From Antrodiella citrinella (lineage: Eukaryota > Basidiomycota > Agaricomycetes > Polyporales > Steccherinaceae), in contig SGPM01000195.1 in the NCBI GenBank assembly GCA_004802725.1, positions 1 through 51,484 on the forward strand: a stretch of 51,484 bases of DNA, in the 5' to 3' direction. Position 1 is the first letter of the stretch; every line of letters begins with the position of its first letter. The notes under the pieces were generated by a model. The model saw only the letters and a program-made list of their open reading frames with translations. It was not told the DNA's origin and made no database searches. Of the stretch, positions 10,909-22,389 are shown one piece after another. A program made the translations under genes and the position numbers.

Positions 10909-11840
10909 TTTAGTAAGGTTTGTCTGTTATTCGGTGTCTGGTGGTATGTGTACTTGTAGACAAGCACTGTAGGTGTAGATGTGATCGAGATGAGGTGCCC
11001 CCAAAGCTTCTCTTTTTTGGATGGTACTTTCCGGATAAGGCAACGGCTTCCCTTTTTACTTCCGTTTTGCCTTGAGAAACCGGCACTTTTAACTTTGTAT
11101 CATGTACAGTCGATCCCTGAAGATACTACCCTCGCCTTCACCGAGTCGCATGCATTATATCATCGGCTTTCTGACGCGTGCGTCACAAAGTCGGTATTGA
11201 CAAGGGTTCCCATTGGTCAATATATTGAAGTGACTTGACGAGCTGATACTGTGAGTCTGCCTGAGAAATAAAAATGGGAAGATATCGGCGTGCGAGCTCC
11301 AAGCAAGCTCAAGCGGCCAGAAAAGCTTGTACTTAGTACAAATTGTAGTCCGGCGTTCCGCAGGGACCAAGTCTGGAGTATAAATTGTCCTTGTCCTTGT
11401 CCTTGTAGATCAAAATGGATCGTAACAGATAAGATAACCATTTGAAAATAAAGGTCCAGGGCATCATCTTGTCTCCTCCTCACTAGTCCTCACTGCCTCC
11501 TTGCTGTTGATATGCCTAGAACATCGACCAAGCTCTTTCTGCGTTCTGTCATTTTATGTGAGTCCTCGAACATCTTCGTTTCACCCGTCGTGACTCAGAC
11601 GCCTTTCGCCAGTGCAAGGCGCCGTGTCAGGATTCACAGCATAACTCAGAAAGTAGCGCTCCATCTCTTTCTTGACCACCGTATCTTACCATCATATCGT
11701 CCGTACTTCGAGAACAACTGGAGAGGAGTGGTATTGAATTTGTGAAGGATTAGCAGCCATTGGTGAGCGAAATTCGATGCAATTGCATATTCTCTTCCTT
11801 GACGTCGTCCGACAAAGGCTCGTACGGTCCTTCAAGTTCT
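10909..11840. other. Divergent intergenic region with TTGTCC repeat
   Basis: This lies between the minus-strand coiled-coil gene and the plus-strand Myb-kinase gene and should hold both promoters. About 3.7 copies of TTGTCC lie at 11385-11406, just after a TATAAAT at about 11380. An ATG at 11512 followed by a GTGAGT donor at about 11550 could be an alternative first exon of the Myb-kinase gene; I could not show the joint. Confidence 0.4.
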
Positions 11841-14800
11841 ATGACAGTAACATCCCCGCAAATCGTGTCCCAACTGCCTCCAAGGCGTCGTGATTCATCC
11901 CATTCTTCTGGTGCTCACATACCCAACAGCAATGGGCTGGACTCAACTTCCATACCGACCTCGTCGTCCTCTGACCCCCTCTCGACGTCGATCGAGTCTC
12001 TTCACGCTGGCAGCTCCTCGCGTGACTCTGTCGGCACCATACGACTAAGTGATACCCGATCGAGACAATCCCCGCGACACTCTCCGCGACTCAGTGTTCC
12101 CAAAGGGCCACGAACTTCTGTCAACAACCCGAACTATGCCCAAGCTTTCACTGGCTCTGCTATTCGTCCCTCGCCCGTGCTTGTCGATGCGGAACAACAG
12201 GAAGATAGTGACGAGTCGCCAACCTCGCTGACGTCCAAACGTACAACAATCCTCGTGTCTGCCAATGGGGGTGCAATCAATGAGCATATCCATAACGGCG
12301 CACATCTTGATGTACAGAGCTTATCACGTCCGCGGCCAATCAGTTGGGGCTCGGATCGTCCGTTACCTCGTGCCCCTTCGGCTCCAGCAATGAACACCGT
12401 CCCTTCTCCGCCATTGCCTCAGCCACCAGTCAATATTTGGCATCCCCCTGACTTGCGCTCTCCTCCTCAGTCTATCGCATCTACGTCACCTGTGGGTTCT
12501 ATAGATACCTTACGTCCAGGTACCTTCTCCCCCCCGCCAGCACCATCTCTAGATGCTTCTGTGGCCTCCCTGGGAACGTCATATACTTCGGTTGATCACA
12601 CTTCGAGGTACGACAATGTGACCGCGCCCAACCGCTATGTATCATATGTACCACCTCCGCCGCCACTCGCGCCCGCCTGGGCGTATAATCCGTCTCCAAC
12701 GGTATCCAGTTCTTCTATGCAGACGATCAGACAGATTGACTTTCACGCAAACACGCCGTCTGCAAGCTTCAGTTCCGCGCAGATGACCACGCCTCGTGCA
12801 TACGAACCCGAATCCAACTTTAACTCTACAATCACTGTCAAAGCATCAACCTACATCCCCAGTCCTACCCCTACAGTCAGGCCAATACCACGAAAGTACT
12901 CCATGGACAGCCCTGGGACAAATGACACCCCGTATCTTCCCAGTCCAACTCCTACGATCAGGCCTATACCGACTGAGGAGACTGCCACGACGTCGCGTAG
13001 GACTTCAAATGCGTCCTCGTTTATGATAAGGGGTTCCAGTGTGCCTCAGCGTGTCGTGTCTCAGTCTCAGTCTCGGATGCTGCCCGCACTTCCTGGTTAC
13101 CAGCGCCGTTGGAGCTTGAGCAGCAGGACTGACACCGTCTCTCCCCCCTCGCGTGCTCCCATGGGTTATCCGTCGGTCTCTCCTGTGCCTGAGTTCGAGG
13201 TCAATGAAACAGCTGCACGCATTCAGGAGATGGATGCCACGAAAGGGATTGATCATCTTCATACCTCTCGTGCAGTCTCTTCTGAGTGTCCTGGATTGAA
13301 ACCTTTGGACCTACAGCCCCTGAGACTCGAGGAACCAGTCTTCCCCGTTGCGCCAGCCCACCATCGGAGGTTTTCTCATCTACGCTCACAATCAGAAGCG
13401 CCGCAGGAGAAGAAGCATAGGAAGAGATGGACCATGGAGGAGATTCAGAGACTGGCAACTGCTTGTAACGAGGTGTGTATTATCTTTGCAGATGGAAGAT
13501 ATGACTGTACTGATATGCAACAGTGGGGTGTGGGCAATTGGGAAGCAATGATTCGTGATCCGAAGCATCAGTTTGCCGGTCGTACGCCAACAGATCTGGA
13601 GGAACGGTGAGCATGACTTATAACTTTAACAAGTGATAAGCTCAACAGTACGTTAGGTTCCGCAAGTCGTTCCCAGATACATACAAAGAACACTATCCAC
13701 ACGCTAAAACTTCTTTCTTGGATAAGGTCAAATCTGCTCTGCCATCCTTCAAGCTACTGAAACCATTGCGCAAGAAGTCGCTGCCTCAAGAAAACGAGCG
13801 CGATGGTGCTACTCCTAGAGTTGCCGTCCTAACTACCCAAGAACGCATTATGCAGGTGACAAGCAAAGCACTGGAGAGCGAGGAGTTCTCCGGTATCCTC
13901 GATCTCCCCAATCAGGATGCTCTCCTTGCGCTTAACTTGGTACAGAAGGTGCAGTCACTTGCCTTCACAACGCGCAGCCACCTTACTGAATTGGTCCTAC
14001 TGTCTTAGATGCTCGAAAGTCGGTCTTCAGATTCGTTGAATGCTGAAACTGAGGCTGCCGTACGCTACCCACGGAGTCAATTGATCCGTCTCGTATTGGA
14101 CCTTTCTTTGAAATGTCAACAAGTTCCTAGCGCGCTCTTCCTGCAGGGAGTAAAGCGTACCGACTCGGAAAGTCGTGCTGCAGGTGGCTTTGCTGACATC
14201 TATCGCGGGGTATGGGAGGGTCATGCCATCGCAATCAAGTGCCTGCGGATTTTCATTTTGTCACCGGAGTCACAGAAAGCAAGGCTTCGACAGGTGCGTA
14301 TTTATGATACGGTTCTTAATTTCTCGTTCTTGAGCTAAGATGGCCTGTAGGCATTCTATCGCGAGTCGCTTTTGTGGCATAACTTGCAACACAGACATGT
14401 GCTACCCTTCTTTGGCGTCACAGCAGACGTATTCCCTCATACGCTGTGCATGGTGTTACCCTGGATGGAACACGGTAATATTCGCCAATACATGCATCGT
14501 CTTCGGGCGTCCGGCGAGCTGGTCAAGCGGATATTTGTCGACTCTGTTAACAAGTGGGTGAGTAGTGATGTTTAATTTTAGTTCTCACCAGGACATTTCT
14601 CACAAGCTTTGTACAGTTGTATGAGATCGGACTTGGCTTAGCCTACCTGCATAGCGAGGAAGTTGTTCATGGTGATCTGCGAGGTGTACGTGGTTTTAAT
14701 ACTCTGCTTGACGTTCTTGGTTCACCGTTCATGTGTAGGCGAACATACTGATTGACCAGGATGGCTGTGTTCGTCTGGCAGATTTTGGGTTGGCAGCCAC

Positions 14801-16390
14801 TGCACAATTGACTGGTTCAGACTATGGTAAAGTCTTCACGCATGGCGGTGCTACACGCTGGCAAGCTCCCGAGCTTCTCGACCCCGAACGCTTCGGGTCC
14901 TGGTCGGACCTTCCTACATACTTCAGCGACGTTTACGCTTTCGGAAGTGTCTGTCTTGAGGTATGCACATCGTCTTCTTTCGAATGCTGTTATTTACCTT
15001 TCCATAGCTATACACTTGTCAATCCCCTTTTTCAGGTCTCTCCGATCCGCAGGTATACGCAATGGTGCTCAACGGAAAACGGCCTTCCAGACCCCCAGCA
15101 ATCGAGGGTGAAGAGATGTCCAACGCGATCTGGGAGCTCGTCCAATGGTGTTGGTCTGACAACCCCTCTGCCAGGCCGACTGCCGAACAAGCCATCGAAG
15201 CCATCCTCAACGCCACCGGCGGAGTGATGTCCCCGCACTTGGGAGAGGCAGAGTCTCCCATTCCTATGCACATCCGACAGTCGGCTTCGTCAGAACAGCT
15301 CCTTGTATTCCTAAGACTGGAGGGTGTGCAGCGTGTGACTATGGGACCGATCGCGGGTGGAAGGTCTGCAGATATATTTATTGCTAAGTATCACGGTCAG
15401 AGAGTAGCGTTGAGACGGTTCAGGATGTTTATACGTGCGGAGGGTGAACGGAAGTTATATGAGGTACGATTCATCTCGTCTTCGCAGAGAAAGAGCAGCA
15501 CAATAACGATTTTATTTCTGTAGATGCTTTATGCGTCTGCCTTGAAGTGGAAGGAAATGCAGCATAAGCACGTCCTACCATTCATCGGAATTGACCTCAA
15601 CAGCTTCGAACGTGGTATGAGCATGGTGTTTCCTTGGAAGAACCACGGTAACGTGATAGGCTTTATCTCCAAACTGAGATCGGCCAACATGTTTGGCAAC
15701 AGTCTTGGCTGGCTTACCCGATGGGTATGTTCCTTTCCTGCTGATCTTATGTACAGTGCTAATCACTCCTCATGTGCAGATCCATCAAGTCGCCAAAGGT
15801 TTAGCATATCTGCACTCCGAGCAGGTGGTGCATGGCTCATTACGTGGCGTACGTTTACATGCTCCTTGAGCACGTTCTGGTGCACTCATGATGTGTCTCG
15901 TTGCAGACAAACGTCCTGATTGATGACGAATGGGGTGTGCGTCTGGCTGATTACGACCAAGCTGGTATCCTGCTGCAGCTAGGCGAAGACACGAGCAGTC
16001 GAGCCGATGAAGCTCATCGTGCCCTCCGATGGATGCCCCCTGAGATGTGCGATGGTGCACACATGACACCATCCACAGATATATACGGTTTTGCTTGTTT
16101 ATGCTTGGAGGTACGCTCCATTCGATACTGTCTACTTCTGCATAGCTGACAACACATTCTGGAAGATGTGGACATGTCAAGTTCCATTTGCTGAGGTCAA
16201 GAGTGAGACGCGTTTTGCGAGGTCGTTGGCGATGGGGCTGTTAAAACCCATTCGTCCGACTGTGTACGACACTGCTCTGGCCGACATGCCAGATCACTTG
16301 TGGAATCTCATGATACGGTGCTGGGGTCACGATATGATGCAGCGGCCGACTGCTGCTCAACTGCTTCAGATACTTTCACTGGCCACTTGA
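11841..16390 (+). CDS. Myb/SANT - TKL kinase - pseudokinase fusion protein
   Basis: Twelve exons join in phase to 1314 residues: 11841-13472, 13524-13606, 13657-13948, 14009-14293, 14351-14557, 14617-14685, 14739-14960, 15008-15463, 15524-15724, 15780-15848, 15907-16110, 16166-16390. Residues 1-520 are Ser/Pro-rich and disordered. A Myb/SANT domain follows (about 525-575: KHRKRWTMEE...WGVGNWEAMIRDP). Kinase 1 has the glycine loop GGFADIYRG (728-736), Lys746 in IAIK, HGDLRGAN (Asp853) and DFG (Asp871), so it looks active, of the tyrosine-kinase-like class. Kinase 2 (about 1030-1310) has Arg in place of the lysine (VALRRF), HGSLRGTN in place of HGD, and DYD in place of DFG, so it is probably a pseudokinase. 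The ATG at 11841 is the first in frame; the frame stays open 81 bases upstream without another ATG. Possible role: phosphorylation at or near DNA (inference). Confidence 0.85.
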
Positions 16391-16760
16391 TTCAAAATTT
16401 GTTGATTGCTTATCTCTTTTCGGATCATCTGTTGTAACTGGGTCTCTGATTTGTTGTCACCTTATATACTGTTTGCTTGTTCTATACCCTGTTTGTCACC
16501 TATTTTCGACTGATACCTATTATGTTCTCCCTGCTGCGCGAAAGACGTATTTTGCGAGCTAGTACGTAGTCACGTCATCACCTGGCGTTGAGTATAGGTT
16601 ATTTGCACCTGTTAGGATCGCAAGTCATTGCCCTTTTAGGTGATCCACAAATACGCGCACATAACGCCTACGCGTCCTTCGACAATCGCGTACGCCATTT
16701 ACTCTTGCTCATTTCTGTCTTTCCTGCCAACATCCATACCAGTCTAGATCGTTTACTACG
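16391..16760. other. Short intergenic region before RPN9
   Basis: It holds the 3' flank of the Myb-kinase gene and the promoter of RPN9. No further gene or clear motif was seen. Confidence 0.5.
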
Positions 16761-18362
16761 ATGGCTACTTATATGGCAGTCGATAAACCTGCGCCACCGA
16801 AGTTGGACGTGGACGCCTACCTCTCAGAAGCTCTTACGGTGACCCCGGAGGAATTGCATCCATTCTTCGAGTCCTTCCGGACTCTGCATGACAGAAAGTG
16901 CGTTTGTACTCCTTTGCTGCGTGCGGTGCATACCATTGGCCTGTTCCTTGCGACGATTGCATCCCCTCGAAGTGTACTTACTCAAACGTTTGTTCAGACT
17001 ATGGCACCAAATCACGCTCAAGCTGTTTGAGTTCTTCGATCACCCCTTGTCTAAGCCATACCGGGTGGACGTGTATGACAAATTTGTAAGGGACTTTGAG
17101 GTCAGGCTGAACCAGTTGAGACTGGTGGAGATGGGAGTCAAGGTTTCAAAAGAGATCGACAGTGCGTTTTCCTCCTTGCGTCTTTCCAACACAGTTCTCA
17201 CTCCTCTCTTTCCGCTCTTCTCATCATCTCATCTTGATGTATAGATCCCAAACACCTCCTGACGTTCTTCACCGACCTCCTCTCACGTATTCCAACGGGC
17301 AAAGCACCAGATGCGCATGTCCTCCTCCTTGCAACTTTGTCACGTGCCAAGCTTGTGTACGGTGACGAGGACGGAGCGAAGAAGGACATGGAAGAGGCTT
17401 GGAAGGTACTGGACGATCTGTCAGATGTTGACAGTCGGGTGCGGGCAGCGTACTACAGTCTGGCTGCAGACTATTACAAGGTCCGTTCCTGCAATTGGCT
17501 TCCTTCCATTCATAGCGTGCGTTCTAACGCGGTCCTCGCAGTCGAAATCAGAGTTTGCACCGTACTACCGGAACTCCTTGCTCTACCTCGCCTGCATCGA
17601 GTTGTCAGATCTAGAACCCGAGGAACAGTTGAGCCGGGCTCACGACCTCGGCATTTCCGCATTCCTCGGTGACACCATTTACAACTTTGGGGAATTGGTG
17701 AGTCTTAGTACAAAGGACGTTTCATTGCAACACACTGACAATGAAGCGCAGTTGATGCACCCAATACTTGACACTCTGAACGGTACTACTCACGAGTGGA
17801 TCAAGAAGCTTCTGTTCACGTTCAATGAAGGCAACATTGGGAAATTCGAGGCGCTTGCGCCACTGTTCCCGCGAGAGGTATGTGCAACGTGTGTACGGCG
17901 TGCTGCACTCTCGAGACTGAATGAGCGACCGTTCGCGTACACAGCCGCTCTTGCAAGAACATTACCCCTTCCTGCGTCAAAAGATCTGCTTAATGGCCTT
18001 GATCGAATCGGTATTCAAGCGAAATGCGTATGACCGCACAATGACTTTCCAGACGATCGCCGAAGAAACCCGGTTACCGCTGGATGAGGTTGAGCATCTG
18101 GTTATGAAAGCCTTGAGGTACGTCTTTAGCTGCTGCTGCAGAGTTTATTAGTAGGTGACGCTAACTATGACGCTGGCACAGTCTAAAACTCATCAAGGGG
18201 TCGCTGGATCAGGTGGACCAGAAGGCGTACATTACATGGGTGCAACCGCGCGTGTTGTCCCTCGAGCAGATCGGGCAACTGTCACAGAGGCTTTCCACAT
18301 GGGGGGAGAGACTGCACAAGGTAGAAGACCGCATTGCGCCCGAGGTGCTTGTGAGCCCGTGA
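16761..18362 (+). CDS. RPN9: 26S proteasome regulatory subunit Rpn9 (PSMD13)
   Basis: Seven exons (16761-16897, 16998-17161, 17245-17480, 17542-17697, 17752-17877, 17945-18117, 18182-18362) give 390 residues, the usual length for this subunit. It is a non-catalytic PCI-domain subunit of the 19S lid, needed for lid assembly and ubiquitin-dependent proteolysis. Family-like stretches are LYLACIELSDLEPEEQLSRA, AHDLGISAFLGDTIYNFGEL and LMHPILDTLNGTTHEWIKKL. The C-terminal PCI winged-helix part follows (MTFQTIAEETRLPLDEVEHL, then GSLDQVDQKAYITWVQPRVL). It sits in tandem between the two Myb genes; nothing suggests a functional link to them. Confidence 0.95.
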
Positions 18363-18893
18363 GGCGAGACTTGACTTAGGTTGTGTGTATTGTAGACATG
18401 TCGAATATGAGCATCGGGACGATCTTTTCTGTTCTCTCTCTGGACCCGACGGCCTGCTAGTTTTGTGATGCATGTGTGTTGAAGAAGGTCGAGGCAGGCT
18501 GCAACGCCGGCAGAATGATTGCTGTTGCCTGATATGGACAAGCTGTGTTTGCTAGTAATACGAGGACCGACCTCTTCCACCTCCTTTCATCTCTGCATGT
18601 CTGCTCGTCGTCGTCCACGTTCTCGAGCAACAGTCGGCACAGCTTCCAGACGTTCCAACATTACGCAGTATCCCCCACTCCGTCCCTCTCGTAGGCCGTC
18701 GCATTCAGCATCGCGCATCCAACGTGTTCTCGGGAATCTGGAGAAACACCACCTGCTGCCTTTAATATCCGATCTTTCGTTTCACCTCCTCCTTCAGATA
18801 ATCACCCCCAATCACCTCGCAGCCGTTTGTGACGACGTATACGACATTTCCGCAGCGACGGACAGACACACATAACTACCGCCATTTCAGACC
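18363..18893. other. Intergenic, promoter of the two-Myb gene
   Basis: About 530 bases with a pyrimidine-rich end (18570-18800) before the ATG at 18894. No gene was seen. Confidence 0.5.
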
Positions 18894-21800
18894 ATGGCTA
18901 CGTCTCCCTCTCCTACAGCAGCTCAACCGCCACAAGAAATGACTGTACAAGCTCCTACGTCTCAGACATTCTCTTTCACTGCCCCATTCCCACCACATAC
19001 CTCAGCGCTGCTCTGCAGTCCGCCTGGTCACAAGCAGCAGCGTCGAGTCTCTCTTGCCCTTCCATCGTCACCACGTATCTTCCCAGAGTGGAAGTTCCGT
19101 GATGATACTAGTCTAGGAAACCTATCAGCTGCCCTACTTCCTGAGAAGAAAGGAAAGATGAGGAAGATTTTCACCGAGGATGACGACACATCCCAAGCTC
19201 AGGTATCACCTTCGATGACTGCAGCATCACAGCTACCATCCATGCAGAAGAAGCAGAGAAAGAAGTGGTCACCGGAGGAGACTGGTATGCTTGTACACGG
19301 GTGTAACAAGGTGCGTCTTATGCACTTTAGAGTTCGGAGTGGCGTACTCATGAGTTCTACCTAACTAGTGGGGTGTGGGCAACTGGAAGGCAATTCTGAA
19401 TGACCCCGAACTCGTCTTTGATGACCGTTCACCGGTGGATCTGAAAGATAGGTGTGTAAACATGCTTCGTCACTATTGTCACCTCGCCACAGACTGTAGC
19501 AACAGCCCGTAATGCCCTTACTAAATTCGGACCCTTTATCCAGATTCCGTACCTATTACCCGGATGCCTACAGGCAACACTATCCCAATGCCAAGACGCA
19601 CCTCTCTTCTAAAGTGCGGTCAGCGCTGCCTGACGGGTCGTCCATATTCGAGAAGACGCGTTCCAAGAAGCGGCGCCCTTTCACCGAGGAGGAGGATCGT
19701 GCTCTCAAGGCGGGTTACGACAAGCACGGCACCGTCTGGGCAACCATTGTCAAAGACCCTATCTTTCAAGAGCAGAACCGACGGTCTACCGACTTGAGGG
19801 ACCGCTTTAGGAACGCGTTCCCCGAGCTGTACCAGGCTGCAGGCTACAAACCTCGAATGAGCGCGAAGAAGAAGAAAGCATTAGGGTGGGATGTCAGCAT
19901 GCCTGAGACCTCCTTTTCGACCACCAGTGAATTCACCCGCAAACCCAAGTCGAGGGTACATCCAGTACGCGCTGCCACAGACGATCTGGCCATGGGTCGT
20001 GACGGACTTGGCCCTGTACGGCGGAAGCGTCGTAATACTACTCAAGGTCTATTCCGTGGCGGAACGAAGAGCGTTCCGGAGAGCACCCACAACTCTGAGG
20101 GCGAGGAGAGCGGTTCCGAGGAGGGTGAAGAAGACAGGAATACACCACCGACCCCCGCAGCGGATATCACGACTCCTAACAGCACTCAGCCGCCAACTGA
20201 AGAGTTGTACAACGATACCAACGAAGTAGATATGGATATACAGCCGTTGGATCAGTTGTCGGACCACCTGTCAATACCTGATTTCATGTCTGGCGACGTG
20301 ACTGAGTCGTCACAGACCACGGCGTGGTCAAGTCTCGATACACCACTCAACTCCTGGACCTCTGCACCTAGGCCTGCTACATCTCCCTCGCCCACTCACG
20401 ACTATCTGCTACCTCATTCCCCCATTATCCCGGTCGCCCATACGATGATTGGCAACTCAGCTTGGGGACCTCAGGACTGGCTTTCTGCAAATCCTCGACT
20501 TGATGGTAGCCGTGCTACGTCCTCTCACAACTCATTCATCGGCGGCAGTGCCGCCTTTTCCCCTCACACTCACCCTTCATCTCCCACATCATTCTCATCA
20601 TCCAGTAACGGTCACCCACTATCATCCCTCTCTCACGCCTCCCTCAACCATCTGCAGTCTCAGCAATTCAATCACCATTCACAATTCACACAAAGCCACT
20701 CGCAAGGAGTTTTCGACCGTTATGATCTTTTCCCTAATTCTCTCTCACATGATATTGACTTCGACCTGGACTTCATTTCGGAGGGTTTCGGTGGCGAGAC
20801 CACCGACGAGCAGTCCGCATTCTCTGACCCATCCGCGTGGGCGAACACAGGCAGCGGCATGCGCGGCGGCTTCACTCATCACTCCAACTATGCCGGAGAC
20901 CTCATCTTTGGTGCTCGTACTCATCAACCAAGCGGTCATATGATGGATTACGGGCATGGGTTTGGATTTGGATCAGGTTCCAACAACATGGACATTGGGT
21001 TGGGTCTGGAAGGCGTTCAATCCGGATCACAACCGAAGAGTGGACTCCACACTCCTGCGTTGCCTGGCATCGATGAGATCGAGCTCACTGGCATCAGTCT
21101 TGACGACCACGAGTTCGATGCCGACATCGACGTCTTGTCAGGCCGAATGGACGAGTCTGATTCTCCAGACTCAAAGGATCACCTGTCGTATCCGCAACCA
21201 CTGGCCTTGGAGGATCTCGTAGGCCTTCCGTTGTCCGACGACGAGTCTGGGCTTTGCGACGGGGAGGAAAGTGAGATGACCGTTGCGGCCCCTCCTTCGA
21301 CCCCCTACACCGGAATGAGATCCTCCGGACGCGCCTCCGTTCCAGGCATGCACACTCCTTACGGGGGTCACAGTCATCACAACCGCTCCGTATCCGTTCC
21401 ACCGTCGGAGCACCGTAACTCCGACCCTCGTCCTGAGCACGCTCACAGTCGCACACCAAACCCTCAGCGCAAGTACAAGCCACTACCAACTACTTCGACT
21501 GCTGTACGGCCGACCTTCCAGCCATTTCAGCTTCCCACGTCGATGCCACCACCCGCTATCACGCCGGTACAGAAGCAGGCCATCCTCCGACCTCATCTGC
21601 CACCACAAGTGGCGTCGTTTTCAAGCGCAGGAGCGTCGTCATCCTCTTCCCCTCCGTACAAGGTCCCATACCTCGACCTGCATTACTACACCAACATGTC
21701 ACCAGGCGTCGCGTTCCCCGTCACGTACCCGAAATCCCACTTCCAAGGCCACGCACAGGCTCTGGACCTCGCGCAGTCGGTCGCGCAACAAGCCCAGTCA

Positions 21801-22013
21801 TCGTCCAAGCCACTTTGCGTGTCGCCTTCGTCGCTCATGCAGTTCAATACGCCGTTCTCCGGCACGGCGTCTGCTTCGGTGCCGCATTCGGGATCGACGA
21901 CGACGCGCCATCAGCGGGGGTTGAGTGCGGTCTCGCCGCAGGATCTGCTGGTGAGGAGAGGGAGCGATAACAATAAGCGGAAGCGGGCGAGTTGGGACGG
22001 AGGCGTGAGTTGA
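18894..22013 (+). CDS. Two-Myb Tay1/Teb1-like DNA-binding protein
   Basis: Exons 18894-19310, 19369-19451 and 19544-22013 join in phase to 989 residues. Two Myb/SANT repeats lie at about 119-172 (QRKKWSPEET...WGVGNWKAILNDP) and 208-262 (KKRRPFTEEEDRALKAGYDK...STDLRDRFRNAFPELY), separated by a conserved linker. Two tandem Myb repeats near the N-terminus with a long disordered tail is the layout of fungal Tay1/Teb1-type telomere-repeat or telobox-binding proteins; I base the name on the second repeat and the layout, not on a search. The remaining ~720 residues are Ser/Pro/His-rich and acidic in places. Intron 1 splits the first Myb exactly as in the Myb-kinase gene. It likely acts in the nucleus as a transcription or telomere factor. 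Confidence 0.85.
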
Positions 22014-22389
22014 GTTGGAGACCTGAGTTTTGAGGTATCAGTTTGAGTTTCGGTATTGGTTAGTGGATGGAGGATTGCTTTGATTGTGCATGCTATTCGT
22101 TCTTCTTTTGCGTTCTTCTTTGTAATTTCTTCCATTTCTTAATTTCGCTCTTTATTCACCTGTCGTAGCAGACATCTACATTCTCATTGCTATAATTCAT
22201 GGCGATCTCACATACGTTCAATTAGCAGTCCTGTGAGCGCTATCGTAAGCGCCACCGTTGTGGCGTAACTGCTATCTCGCTGGGAGATCTCTTCGGATAC
22301 AAGTTGACATTGGATGAGCATGATACACTACAATCCCTAAGTATTACAAAACGAGGTGTGAAGTAAGATGTCCCATGTGGAAAACAAAG
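22014..22389. other. Convergent intergenic region
   Basis: It separates the 3' ends of the two-Myb gene (plus) and the SNF2-RING gene (minus). T-rich and A-rich stretches fit polyadenylation signals. No gene was seen. Confidence 0.5.
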
